Positions 16,902-24,938 are shown, numbered from the stretch's first letter. The stretch: 64,000 bases of DNA from Microbacterium sp. AK031 (GCF_024807145.1 NZ_JANUCA010000008.1:124001-188000); one strand, 5' to 3'. Numbers and translations: made by a program. The notes: generated by a model from the letters alone, not told the origin.

Positions 16902-17866
16902 TCATCGGCGTCGACGTCGGCGGCACGAAGATCGCCGTTGCGGGGTTCGTTGAGGGGAGTGCCGGTGGCTCTGCCGGGAGCGCCGGGCGTGGGTCTGCTC
17001 GCCTGCGGATGGTGACCGACGTGCGCACAGTGCCCACGCCCGCCGATGCAGGTGGTCCGGCCGTCGTGCGGGTCGTTGCCGATGTCATCGCTGGCCTGTG
17101 CGACGGGGCGGAGCTCACCGCGGTCGGCATAGGGACGGCCGGCGTGGTCGGTGCGGATGGCGGCATCTTCTCGGCGACGGATGCGATCGCCGGTTGGGCA
17201 GGCTTCCCGCTTCCCACGGCGATGGCGGATGCTCTGGCCGGCATTGGTGCTGACGGCATCCGCGTCGCCGTCGTGAACGATGTGCATGCCGCTGCGGTCG
17301 CGGAGGCGCAGATCGGCGCCGGCGCGGGGAGCGACAGCATCCTGATGGCCGCCGTCGGTACCGGAATCGGTGGCGCCGTCGTGTTCGCCGACGGGCTGCA
17401 CCGCGGAGCAACGGGGACGGCGGGATCGCTGGGGCACGCGGAGGTCGTCATGCCCGACTCGCTGGCGGCGCGCCAGTGCCCGTGCGGCGGCCACGGCCAT
17501 GTCGAGGCTGCGGCGTCGGGTCCGGCGATGGAGCAGACATACCTCGAGAAGTCAGGCGTGCGCGCCGGCCTGCGCGAGATCGATGCACTCGCGCAGCGCG
17601 GAGACGCCATGGCGATCGAGGTGATCGACGACGGTGCCCGGTTCCTCGGCCGAGTGCTCGCCTCGGCCAACGCCCTGCTGGATGTCGACACGATCGTGAT
17701 CGGCGGGGGTGTCGCCGAGATCGGTTCGCGGTACCTCGGCGCTGTCGAGTCGAGCTACCGCACGTCGGCGCTGCCAGGACCTTCTCGCGCGCGCATCGTT
17801 CCGGCGGAACTCGCGGTGGACGCCACGCTGACCGGCGCGGCGATCCTGGCTCACGCCTTGTCGTGA
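16898..17866 (+). CDS. ROK-family sugar kinase, probable ManNAc kinase (NanK-like)
   Basis: A 322-residue ATP-dependent sugar kinase. The phosphate-1 motif DVGGTK is at residues 6-11, the catalytic Asp is D129 (VVNDVHA), and GTGIGG and GHAEVV follow. The ROK zinc motif is CPCGGHGHVE (194-203), with His where the third Cys is usual. A Gly/Ser/Ala-rich insertion at residues 18-35 is unusual. Its start overlaps the NanE stop (ATGA), so it is the last gene of the operon. ManNAc is the likely substrate given NanE; other amino sugars remain possible. Confidence 0.85.
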   Translation: MIIGVDVGGTKIAVAGFVEGSAGGSAGSAGRGSARLRMVTDVRTVPTPADAGGPAVVRVVADVIAGLCDGAELTAVGIGTAGVVGADGGIFSATDAIAGWAGFPLPTAMADALAGIGADGIRVAVVNDVHAAAVAEAQIGAGAGSDSILMAAVGTGIGGAVVFADGLHRGATGTAGSLGHAEVVMPDSLAARQCPCGGHGHVEAAASGPAMEQTYLEKSGVRAGLREIDALAQRGDAMAIEVIDDGARFLGRVLASANALLDVDTIVIGGGVAEIGSRYLGAVESSYRTSALPGPSRARIVPAELAVDATLTGAAILAHALS

Positions 17867-17976
17867 ACCGTGACGCGGTACCCGTCCGGATCCGCGACGG
17901 TGAACGTCCGACCGAACGGTCCGTCGACCGGTGCGGCGGTGATCGTGACATCGGCGGCCGTACAACCTCTTGACAT
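17851..17976 (-). pseudogene. 3' remnant of a VOC (glyoxalase/dioxygenase-superfamily) gene
   Basis: The last 33 or so codons encode a typical VOC C-terminus (PFGRTFTVADPDGYRVTVHD), including the phenylalanine- and Asp-Pro-Asp-Gly-rich end. Only 41 codons are open from an ATG at 17976, and upstream is the ArsR promoter, so the rest of the roughly 120-residue domain is missing. Its stop lies inside the last 16 bases of the ROK gene. It looks like a remnant left when a gene was replaced or deleted. Confidence 0.6.
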
Positions 17977-17998
17977 GGCATCCGCTTCGTCGTAACCT
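17970..17998 (+). promoter_or_regulatory. Sigma-70-type promoter of the ArsR/AHSA1 operon
   Basis: TTGACA (17970-17975), 17 bases, then TAACCT (17993-17998). The start codon at 18007 is only eight bases after the -10, so transcription probably starts at or next to the ATG (leaderless). Confidence 0.65.
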
Positions 17999-17999
17999 A

Positions 18000-18013
18000 C
18001 AACCAAATGGTTG
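18000..18013. promoter_or_regulatory. ArsR-type operator CAACCA-N2-TGGTTG
   Basis: A perfect six-base dyad spans the presumed transcription start and the ATG of the ArsR gene, a position that would block initiation when bound. Confidence 0.55.
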
Positions 18014-18393
18014 CACAATATGAACTGAGCGAAGCGGAGACCGACCGTGTGTTCCACGCACTGGCGACGGCGACGAGGCGCGATATCCTGCGCCGCACGA
18101 TCAACGAAGAGCAGTCGGTGTCGGCCCTCGCGGGTGACTACGACATGTCGTTCGCTGCGGTGCAGAAGCACGTCGCCGTTCTTGAGGCCGCGGGCCTCAT
18201 CATCAAACGCGCCGAGGGACGCGAGCGGCTCGTCCGCGCGAATCCCGAGATGATCGCGCGCGCTCGGGCGTTGCTCGCCCGGTACGAAGAGCTGTGGCGG
18301 GCTCGCATCTCCCGCCTCGACGACCTCCTGTCATCTGAAGCATCCAGCACGTCCGATTCATCCGATCCAGACTCACCGACGAGAAGGAACTGA
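18007..18393 (+). CDS. ArsR/SmtB-family winged-helix regulator
   Basis: A 128-residue regulator. The wHTH (about residues 8-95) includes RVFHALATATRRDILRR, the SVSALAGDYDMSFAAVQKHVAVLEAAGLI recognition region and a beta wing (KRAEGRERL). No metal-binding CxC motif is visible, which fits the metal-independent branch that accompanies AHSA1/SRPBCC genes. It has its own promoter, a probably leaderless start and an overlapping dyad. The AHSA1 gene starts one base after its stop. Confidence 0.92.
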   Translation: MVAQYELSEAETDRVFHALATATRRDILRRTINEEQSVSALAGDYDMSFAAVQKHVAVLEAAGLIIKRAEGRERLVRANPEMIARARALLARYEELWRARISRLDDLLSSEASSTSDSSDPDSPTRRN

Positions 18394-18394
18394 A

Positions 18395-19384
18395 ATGCCT
18401 GTCACCGACATCAGCACCGACGCTGAGAACCGCACCATGACTCTCGTCGCTGACTTTGCGGCCCCCATCGAACGCCTCTGGAAGGCATTCACCGACCCGA
18501 GCCAGCTCGAAAGGTTCTGGGGCCCTCCCGGATGGCCGTCGACTTTCCACCAGTTCGACTTCACAGTCGGTGGTAAGGCGGTCTATTACATGACCAGCCC
18601 GAAGGGCGAACGCTCCGGCGGATCGTGGGAGTTCCTGAACATCCTCGAGCCCCACGGATTCGAGGTCATCGACGCCTTCGTCGACGATGAGGGCAAGCCG
18701 CTCGAAGGGTTCCCCTCGATGCGGATGACTTTCGCGTTCGAGTCAACGGCCGATGGCAGCCGCATGATCAACACCAGCCACTTCGACTCCGCCGAAGCGT
18801 TGGAGCAGGTCGTCGCGATGGGAGCAGTCGAGGGCTCGCGCATGGCGATGAACCAACTGGATGTCGTGCTGCAAGACCTCCGTGAATACGCGCAGGGCAA
18901 GGGCATTCGCGTCGAGCTGCTCGACGACACGCACGTGCGCATCACTCGCCTGGTCGACGGTCCGCGCGAGCTGGTCTGGCGCGCGCACCACGACGCAGAG
19001 CTCTTGAAGCAGTGGATGCTCGGACCGGACGGCTGGGAGATGACGGAGTCCGTCATCGGTGCAGCCCCGGGCGACGTCCACCGCACATCTTGGGCGCCCG
19101 TCGGCGACACCGAGGGCGAGGCCTTCGGCTTCGAGGGTGAGGTGCTGCTCGTCGACGCTCCGCGCCGCGAGGTGAGCACCGAGCGGATGCAGGGTATGGA
19201 AGGTCCGTCGACGCTCAACGACCTCAACCTCTACGAGGAAGACGGAGCGACGCTCCTCACGCTCCTCATCGAGTACCCCGACAAGGATACGCGCGACATG
19301 ATCCTCGCCACCGGCATGGCCGACGGCATGGAGGAGTCGTACGCGCGGTTGGAGCGCGAGGTGCTCAGCCCCTCCCGTTCATAA
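18395..19384 (+). CDS. Tandem AHSA1/SRPBCC-domain protein
   Basis: A 329-residue protein with two START-like AHSA1 domains, about residues 8-150 (FAAPIERLWKAFTDPSQLERFWGPPGW) and 170-325 (VDGPRELVWRAHHDAELLKQWMLGPDGW). The two related domains suggest duplication and fusion; many relatives have one. AHSA1 domains bind hydrophobic ligands or act in stress responses; the ligand here is unknown. The start follows gagaaggaa. It is co-transcribed with the ArsR regulator. Confidence 0.88.
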   Translation: MPVTDISTDAENRTMTLVADFAAPIERLWKAFTDPSQLERFWGPPGWPSTFHQFDFTVGGKAVYYMTSPKGERSGGSWEFLNILEPHGFEVIDAFVDDEGKPLEGFPSMRMTFAFESTADGSRMINTSHFDSAEALEQVVAMGAVEGSRMAMNQLDVVLQDLREYAQGKGIRVELLDDTHVRITRLVDGPRELVWRAHHDAELLKQWMLGPDGWEMTESVIGAAPGDVHRTSWAPVGDTEGEAFGFEGEVLLVDAPRREVSTERMQGMEGPSTLNDLNLYEEDGATLLTLLIEYPDKDTRDMILATGMADGMEESYARLEREVLSPSRS

Positions 19385-19405
19385 CTCCTCAGCATTTGCC
19401 TGTTC

Positions 19406-19432
19406 GGCCCCGGATCCGGTGGATTCGGGGCC
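19406..19432 (+). terminator. Hairpin after the ArsR/AHSA1 operon
   Basis: GGCCCCG (19406-19412) pairs with CGGGGCC (19426-19432), with a secondary ATCC/GGAT pairing in between. A T-poor sequence follows. Confidence 0.55.
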
Positions 19433-19449
19433 GTTCGGCTTCAGCTTTG

Positions 19450-19558
19450 CGGAGTTGTGCGCGGGCAGCGCCGCACAACTCCGGAGAAACTGCCGCTGCG
19501 AGCCGTACTGATGCCGGAATGACGCGGATCCGGCACAAAGCTCCGGAGTTATGCGGGC
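19450..19558. repeat. Intergenic palindromic repeat, family 1, copy A
   Basis: CGGAGTTGTGCG (19450-19461) is perfectly repeated in inverse as CGCACAACTCCG (19472-19483), and CTCCGGAGTTATGCGGGC follows at 19541-19558. The ends CCGCACAACTCCGGAGAA and CTCCGGAGTTATGCGGGC recur at 53553-53640. It fills the gap between the convergent AHSA1 and RNase HI genes. Confidence 0.7.
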
Positions 19559-19579
19559 GGGCCGGGCGTGCCCGCCCGC
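19553..19579 (-). terminator. GC-rich hairpin after the RNase HI gene
   Basis: GCGGGCGGG (19553-19561) and CCCGCCCGC (19571-19579) are perfect nine-base arms with a nine-base loop, directly downstream of the RNase HI stop. There is no T-tract. Confidence 0.5.
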
Positions 19580-19586
19580 CCCGCCG

Positions 19587-20369
19587 TCAGATCAAACGGC
19601 GCAGCGCCTCTTCCAGCGAGACGCCCTGCGCCTCAGCGCGGGCACGAAGGCGGGTGAGTTCGGCCGGTGACAGCGTGAGGTGCAACTCGACCGGCGCGAC
19701 ATCGGATTCGTCGGACAGGCCGTCGAGGAGATCGGATGCTTCGGCCCACAGCGGCGTCGTGACAGACGTTGTCGCTCGGGATGGCGCGGCGGCCGGTGAT
19801 GCGTGCGCCGCCGGTGACTCGCGCGTCGCGGCGGCCGGTGCAGGGGCAGCGGCTGCTCCCGCAGCCACTGCGGCAGACGCGGCGACGGCGGCGCCGGCAT
19901 CCGTCCCCATGGTGAAACCCGGGCCGCGGCGCGGCTCCTGCTTCGCCTGATAGGCCTTCGCCGCACTGTTCGCCCGCTCGTCGGCGGCCTCGTTGAGGTC
20001 GTGGCCGGCATGACCCTTGACCCACTCGAACCTCACATCTCGGCCGCGCATCGCCTCGTCCAACGACTCCATCAGGTCGCGGTTGAGCACGGGAGCGCCG
20101 TCGGCCTTGCGCCATCCGCGGCGTTTCCACCCCGGCATCCACTTGGTGATCGAGTCGATGACGTACTTGCTGTCGCACATGATCACCAGCGGCTCGTCGG
20201 TGCCGGCCGTCGCGCGCAGCAGTTCGAGCACGGCCTGCAGCTCACCCTGGTTGTTGGTGCCGTGCGGTGAGCCGCCTGCCGCCCAGTTCGCGTCGTCGAT
20301 GTACCAGGCCCAGCCGTTCGGGCCAGGATTGCCCAGAGCGGAGCCGTCTGCGGCGGCGATGATCGTCAT
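19587..20369 (-). CDS. rnhA: Ribonuclease HI with Ala-rich linker and C-terminal ribbon-helix-helix-like domain
   Basis: A 260-residue protein; the first 145 residues are RNase HI, which cleaves the RNA strand of RNA-DNA hybrids. The DEDD residues are D8 (ADGS), E43 (QGELQA), D66 (CDSKYV) and D130 (EAADERAN), with H120 in KGHAGH. An Ala/Pro/Thr-rich linker (about 152-210) leads to a last segment (about 226-260: VELHLTLSPAELTRLRARA, then SLEEALRRLI) resembling a ribbon-helix-helix or similar helical DNA-binding module. Typical RNase HI is about 155 residues. The ATG at 20369 begins at the conserved first strand. Confidence 0.88.
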   Translation of the reverse strand: MTIIAAADGSALGNPGPNGWAWYIDDANWAAGGSPHGTNNQGELQAVLELLRATAGTDEPLVIMCDSKYVIDSITKWMPGWKRRGWRKADGAPVLNRDLMESLDEAMRGRDVRFEWVKGHAGHDLNEAADERANSAAKAYQAKQEPRRGPGFTMGTDAGAAVAASAAVAAGAAAAPAPAAATRESPAAHASPAAAPSRATTSVTTPLWAEASDLLDGLSDESDVAPVELHLTLSPAELTRLRARAEAQGVSLEEALRRLI

Positions 20370-20391
20370 CCTTCGAGCGTAATGGGGATGG

Positions 20392-20883
20392 CTAAGGCCA
20401 TTCGATCGCCACGATCGTCGTGCGCTCCACGCCACCATCCACCGGGGCTTCGTACCGCACCGGCATACCAGGGTGCGTCATGGCGAACCAGAACGTCGCA
20501 GGTGCCGCTTCGGGGCCTTCGCGCACGTCGTAGCGGAGGCATTCGAGTCGGCCGATCGGCAGCGACAGCGTCTCGCTCGAGAGCACAGTGCGCTCGGCAG
20601 GGAACGCGGCGTGCGCCTGCAGGTCGCGCCACGACACCCGGGTGCTGGAGATCTCGCCTTCCACGACTCTGTCCACCCCGGATCTCCAACGATCCAGGGT
20701 GGCACCGTCGGCATCCGTCTCGTGAAAGCGGTTCACGCGGAGATATCGAGTACCGCGTGGTTCTTCGACCAGAAGCCGGATCGTCTTGCCAGCGCCCGTC
20801 GCCTCACGGATCTCGTCAGCGGTGAAGGGCGTCGCCAGGAGCCCCTCACCGATGACATGCGCATCGGGTTCGTAGTCGCTCAT
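20392..20883 (-). CDS. Hypothetical protein
   Basis: A 163-residue protein not assigned to a family. There is no signal peptide or membrane helix. It is a mixed alpha/beta sequence with many charged residues and alternating strands (IRLLVEEP, RYLRVNRF, LECLRYDV, ATFWFAMTHPGMPVRYE), compatible with a single beta-rich domain. The ATG at 20883 was chosen over a frame extending to 20931 because it starts the compact domain (SDYEPDAHVIGEG). It lies upstream of RNase HI on the same strand, 22 bases away. Codon use matches its neighbours. Confidence 0.7.
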   Translation of the reverse strand: MSDYEPDAHVIGEGLLATPFTADEIREATGAGKTIRLLVEEPRGTRYLRVNRFHETDADGATLDRWRSGVDRVVEGEISSTRVSWRDLQAHAAFPAERTVLSSETLSLPIGRLECLRYDVREGPEAAPATFWFAMTHPGMPVRYEAPVDGGVERTTIVAIEWP

Positions 20884-20927
20884 GGTCTCATTCTGCCGTG
20901 CGGCCTCGGGCAGTGGGATGCCGCGAC

Positions 20928-21254
20928 TCACGCCCGACGGAACACGTAGTACCCGACCACGGCGCCATGGTTCACGACGCCCTCGCCCGTGCCGAACATG
21001 CGCGCCGATGTGGTCGCGCCGCTCTCGACGAACGTGAAGCCGGTGTGCTCCAGCCGCCAGCCGAGCTTCTCGACCTCGCCAAGGAAGTAGCCGGTGCTCT
21101 CGTCGCCGGCCATGGTGTTTCCGGCCGAGCCCCAGGTCGACCTCTCACCAGTGAGCAGGCCGACATCGAGCTGCAACTGCAGCAGCGCGTCTCCGCGCGC
21201 GTGTGCGCCCTGGGCCAGTGCGAGCAGCCTCGACGCCTCTTCGGCAGTGGGCAT
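20928..21254 (-). CDS. Hypothetical protein
   Basis: A 108-residue protein of unknown function. The ATG at 21254 follows gaggggga by a good spacing. The N-terminus (PTAEEASRLLALAQGAHARGDALLQLQL) is helical; the rest is Gly/Thr-rich (GSAGNTMAGDESTGYFLGEV) and ends in VVGYYVFRRA. There is no signal or membrane segment. It is divergent from the FAD-dependent oxidoreductase. A much longer frame on this strand runs back through that gene and is not coding. Confidence 0.65.
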   Translation of the reverse strand: MPTAEEASRLLALAQGAHARGDALLQLQLDVGLLTGERSTWGSAGNTMAGDESTGYFLGEVEKLGWRLEHTGFTFVESGATTSARMFGTGEGVVNHGAVVGYYVFRRA

Positions 21255-21362
21255 GGGTTCCCCCTCGTGTCGTCTCGGGAAGACGCTATCGCAGCATCGA
21301 CAACAGGTGCGGAGCCGAAGTGGTGATTGACCAGCTGGCATGCACAGCGCGATTGTGTACCC

Positions 21363-22547
21363 ATGAGCATCCACATCGACACCGACTGCGTGATCGTCGG
21401 CGGTGGCCCCGCCGGACTCATGTTGGCGGTGCTGCTGCTGCGCCAGGGGCTCGAGGTCACCGTCGTGGAGAAGCACGCCGACTTCCTCCGTGACTTCCGC
21501 GGCGACACCATCCACCCCTCGACCCAGGAACTGCTCGCAGACATCGGGCTCCTCGACGAGTTCCTCACCCGGCCGCACGCCGACATGCCCCGGGTCAGTC
21601 TGAGCTGGCAGGGCACTGAGCTCACGCTCGCCGATTTCACCGGACTGCCCACGCGTCGCAAGGTCATGACGTTCATGCCGCAGTGGGACTTCCTCGACCT
21701 GCTCGCAGACGCCGCGCAGCGGCATCCGGGATTCCGCCTGCTCCGGTCGACGCGCATCGACGCGCTCGTCCGCGAGCACGGTCGAGTCGTCGGCGTCACG
21801 GGCACAGGGCCGGACGGCGACGTCACCGTGCGGGCGCCGCTCGTCGTCGATGCGTCCGGCCGCGACTCGGATGTGCGGACGGCCGCCGGACTCACGCCGG
21901 TCGGCAAGGCCGCAGCCATGGACGTGCTGTGGTTCCGCCTGACCAAACACGCTGGCGAGGTCTATCCGTTCATTCAGGCGGGCGACGGCATGATCATCAC
22001 GATCGACCGCGACGACTTCTTCCAGATCGCGCACGTGATCCCTGCGGGCACCTGGACAGGGTCGGACGACGACATCGATCGCATGCGGAGGCGCGTCGCG
22101 CGCATCTCGCCGCGCATGACGGATGCTGTCGCTTCAGTCACCGCGGACGATGTGCACCTGCTGCGCGTGAGGGTCGAGCGACTGCGCCGCTGGTACATCG
22201 ATGGGATGCTGTGCATCGGCGACTCCGCGCACGCCATGTCGCCGGCGGGAGGCGTCGGCATCAACCTCGCGATCCAGGATGCCGTGGCCGCCGCCCGCAT
22301 GCTCGGACCGGTGCTGCGTGTGCGCGCGCCGGAGATCACGGACCTGCGCAGGGTGCAGCGCCGCCGCACCTGGCCGGTGCGCGTCACCCAGTTCATGCAG
22401 CGACGGCTGCAGGGTCCTCTGATCGCGTCGCGCGAGCCGGGCGCGCCGCTGCCTCTTCCGCTGCGGATGGTGCGCGATCACCCACGGCTCACACGCCTGA
22501 CCGGGAGGTTCGTCGGCCTGGGGGCACGGCCGGAGTCGATCGACTGA
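21363..22547 (+). CDS. FAD-dependent oxidoreductase (aromatic-ring-hydroxylase-type monooxygenase)
   Basis: A 394-residue flavoprotein of the PHBH/UbiH class. It has the FAD-binding GGGPAGL at residues 13-19, a central VVDASGRDS motif (DG-type) near 162 and the second FAD motif GDSAHAMSPAGGVGIN near 286. There is no partner reductase, as expected for single-component NAD(P)H monooxygenases. The ATG at 21363 was chosen because it starts the Rossmann fold (IDTDCVIVGGG). The substrate is unknown. Its nearest neighbours are short hypothetical genes on the other strand. Confidence 0.88.
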   Translation: MSIHIDTDCVIVGGGPAGLMLAVLLLRQGLEVTVVEKHADFLRDFRGDTIHPSTQELLADIGLLDEFLTRPHADMPRVSLSWQGTELTLADFTGLPTRRKVMTFMPQWDFLDLLADAAQRHPGFRLLRSTRIDALVREHGRVVGVTGTGPDGDVTVRAPLVVDASGRDSDVRTAAGLTPVGKAAAMDVLWFRLTKHAGEVYPFIQAGDGMIITIDRDDFFQIAHVIPAGTWTGSDDDIDRMRRRVARISPRMTDAVASVTADDVHLLRVRVERLRRWYIDGMLCIGDSAHAMSPAGGVGINLAIQDAVAAARMLGPVLRVRAPEITDLRRVQRRRTWPVRVTQFMQRRLQGPLIASREPGAPLPLPLRMVRDHPRLTRLTGRFVGLGARPESID

Positions 22548-22550
22548 CCG

Positions 22551-22766
22551 TCAGGACTCCGGTTCGCCGTTCGTCTGCTCGGCGGCCTCTTCCAGGACGG
22601 GTGCTACGGGGAACACGATCGAGGTGGTCTGCGCGCCCATTCCGACATCGAGCGGATCGACGGTCGCTGCACCGTCGAGGGTGTCGACGGCCTCCTGATC
22701 CAGCGGCTCTCCCGGCAGCGATGCCCAGGGGGCTGGGTCATCCGGTCGTTGTGTGAACAGTCCCAT
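22551..22766 (-). CDS. Small acidic hypothetical protein
   Basis: A 71-residue acidic protein with Pro/Asp/Glu-rich sequence and no signal peptide or membrane helix; no family recognised. gagga lies four bases before the ATG. It begins seven bases after the stop of the VOC gene on the same strand, so the two are probably co-transcribed. Codon use is like the neighbours, supporting a real gene despite its size. Confidence 0.6.
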   Translation of the reverse strand: MGLFTQRPDDPAPWASLPGEPLDQEAVDTLDGAATVDPLDVGMGAQTTSIVFPVAPVLEEAAEQTNGEPES

Positions 22767-22773
22767 GGATTCC

Positions 22774-23676
22774 TCAGAAGTCGGCGATGATGAGTTTCTT
22801 CATCTCCATCATCTTCTCGTACGCGCCAGGACGCTTCATGAGTTCGCCCATGTTCTGCGGAACGATCTGCCAGCTCACTCCGTACCGATCGGCGAGCCAG
22901 CCGCAGACTTCCGCCTCCGGCGCGGCGGACAGCGCATTCCAGTAGTGGTCCAGCTCGTCCTGATCGGCGACCGATACCTCGAACGAGACTCCGCAGGTGA
23001 ACGTGATCTCCTGCTCGACGGCAGAATCCGTCATCGAGAACCACTGCCCGGCCAACCGGAACTCGCCGAACATCACGCTGCCGGGCTCCGCTGGCCCCGT
23101 CTGCCTCGGGTACTCGGCGATGAACCCGACCTCGCCGTCGGGGAAGAGCGAGGCGTAATACTCCGCGGCCTCGCGCGCCTTGTTCTGCACCGGACCGCAG
23201 AACATCAGCTGCGGGATCAGGAACGGTCGCGGATCTCCTTCAGGGTTCGCCAGCAGCAGCTGCCAGCTCACTCGATAGCGATCCTGCACCCACCCGTAGC
23301 GCGGACTGAACGGATACTCGTCGAGCTCCATCAGCACGGATCCGCCGTCGGAGAGCTTCGTCCAGGTCTCGTCGAGCCGGGCGCGTGCTGCGTCCCGATC
23401 GCCGTCGAAGCGCAGCGGATCGAAGTTCAGCATGAACGACACGGAGGGGTTCGGGCGGAACTCATCACCAGCGTTGATGAGCGTGAGCAGGTAGCCCTCG
23501 ATCACGAGGTCTACCGTCAGGGTCTTGCCTGCGAAGTCGGTCTGCCAGTCGGCCACCTCCTCGGGATATCGTGCGCCGACGATCGCCGTGGCTCCGGGGA
23601 AGACATCGGTGTAGAACGCGCCGGCCTCGTCGGCGTTCCGATCGAACCAGATGTTCGGAATGATCTTCTGCGACAT
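22774..23676 (-). CDS. PhnB-like tandem VOC-family protein
   Basis: A 300-residue protein with two PhnB-type VOC domains. Domain 1 (about residues 4-150) starts IIPNIWFDRNADEAGAFY and has YGWVQDRYRVSWQL. Domain 2 (about 155-290) starts IPQLMFCGPVQNKAREAAEYY and has GWLADRYGVSWQIVP. Such proteins are often called 3-demethylubiquinone methyltransferase-like, but they are not methyltransferases. The function is unknown; metal-assisted lyase, isomerase or binding activity is possible. The ATG at 23676 follows aaaggagc. Confidence 0.88.
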   Translation of the reverse strand: MSQKIIPNIWFDRNADEAGAFYTDVFPGATAIVGARYPEEVADWQTDFAGKTLTVDLVIEGYLLTLINAGDEFRPNPSVSFMLNFDPLRFDGDRDAARARLDETWTKLSDGGSVLMELDEYPFSPRYGWVQDRYRVSWQLLLANPEGDPRPFLIPQLMFCGPVQNKAREAAEYYASLFPDGEVGFIAEYPRQTGPAEPGSVMFGEFRLAGQWFSMTDSAVEQEITFTCGVSFEVSVADQDELDHYWNALSAAPEAEVCGWLADRYGVSWQIVPQNMGELMKRPGAYEKMMEMKKLIIADF

Positions 23677-23803
23677 GACAGCTCCTTTGCTGCGGACGGT
23701 TCGCCAGTCCGATTCGGCGCACCTCCTCGAATCCAGAGTGCGCCGCCAGGGCACGCGAAACAAGGGGCTTCTCGTTGGCATCCCCGTTGTCTAGGGTGGA
23801 ACG

Positions 23804-24889
23804 ATGCCTTTCCTCTTCGGCCAGAACGCTCCAGGTGGTACCCACGTGGATTGGGCCTCGTGGGTGGAGACGATCGTGGCCCTTCTCGTGGCGGTCGCGA
23901 TCGTGGCGGTCGTCGTCATCTGTGTCCGGTTCGTGGCTGGACGCGCCCGCGGCCGCTCCGCCTGGATCGGCGACCTGGAGCGCCGCGTCCGGGCGCCGGG
24001 GATGATCCTCGCCTTCCTGATCGCGGTGTGGATCGCCTGCGCCGTCACGGCCCCATCGGCCCTGTCGTGGTGGCCGGTGCTGCAGCGGATCCTGCTGATC
24101 GCCGTCGTGCTCGTCGGTGCATGGCTGCTGTCGACGGTCGTCACCTTCGGCATGGAACGGCTCATGCAGTACGACAGCCGACGAGACTCCACCAGCCCGG
24201 AGGCGCGACGGCGTCAGACGCAGCTCACCGTCCTGAACCGTCTTGCCGTCGTCCTGATCTCGATCATCGCGATCGGCGCCGTGCTGTTCTCCTTCCCCGA
24301 GGTCAGGGCGGTGGGCACCAGCATCCTCGCCTCCGCGGGAGTCGTCAGCATCATCGCCGGCCTCGCTGCGCAGTCGACGCTCGGCAACCTCATCGCCGGC
24401 GTGCAGATCGCCTTCACCGATGCGATCAGGGTCGGAGACGTCGTCGTTGTCGAGGGCGAATGGGGCCGCATCGGCGAGATCAACCTGTCATACGTCGTCG
24501 TCTACATCTGGGACGAGCGTCGGCTGATCCTGCCGTGCACCTACTTCACATCCCAGCCCGTCGAGAGCTGGACGAGGCGATCCGAGAAGATCCTCGGCAC
24601 GGTCTACATGGATCTCGACTGGCGGGTGCCGGTGGATGCTGTGCGCGAGAAGTTCATGGAGATCGTCGAGGCATCGGATGCGTGGGACAGGCGCTCAGCG
24701 AACGTGCTGGTCACCGGATCCGAAAGCGGCCATGTCACGCTGCGATTCAAGATCTCCGCCGCGAACTCGGATGATCAGTGGGATCTGCGCTGCCTCGTGC
24801 GCGAGCAGATCATGACCTGGCTGCAGCAGGAGCATCCGGAGGCGCTGCCGGTCACTCGCGTGGCTCTGGAGGGTCGCCCCGGCAGCTGA
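23804..24889 (+). CDS. Mechanosensitive ion channel, MscS family
   Basis: A 361-residue membrane channel releasing solutes on hypo-osmotic shock. Helices lie at about residues 15-40, 65-85, 90-115 and 147-165. The pore-lining helix is TSILASAGVVSIIAGLAAQS with small residues, followed by TLGNLIAGVQIAFTD and the beta domain (RVGDVVVVEGEWGRIGEI). A C-terminal cytosolic vestibule follows. It is monocistronic, and a hairpin overlaps its stop (GCTGAC/GTCAGC, 24885-24906). Confidence 0.92.
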   Translation: MPFLFGQNAPGGTHVDWASWVETIVALLVAVAIVAVVVICVRFVAGRARGRSAWIGDLERRVRAPGMILAFLIAVWIACAVTAPSALSWWPVLQRILLIAVVLVGAWLLSTVVTFGMERLMQYDSRRDSTSPEARRRQTQLTVLNRLAVVLISIIAIGAVLFSFPEVRAVGTSILASAGVVSIIAGLAAQSTLGNLIAGVQIAFTDAIRVGDVVVVEGEWGRIGEINLSYVVVYIWDERRLILPCTYFTSQPVESWTRRSEKILGTVYMDLDWRVPVDAVREKFMEIVEASDAWDRRSANVLVTGSESGHVTLRFKISAANSDDQWDLRCLVREQIMTWLQQEHPEALPVTRVALEGRPGS

Positions 24890-24938
24890 CCGGTACACCT
24901 GTCAGCGCATTGCTACGGATGCCGGTCGGAAACCCCCG

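Noticed and set aside
22774..23676. Demethylubiquinone methyltransferase
   Set aside because: The sequence consists of two PhnB-type VOC domains with no methyltransferase motif.
22753..24774. A 673-codon plus-strand frame across the VOC gene and mscS
   Set aside because: It crosses two clear genes in other frames and has basic, low-information composition.
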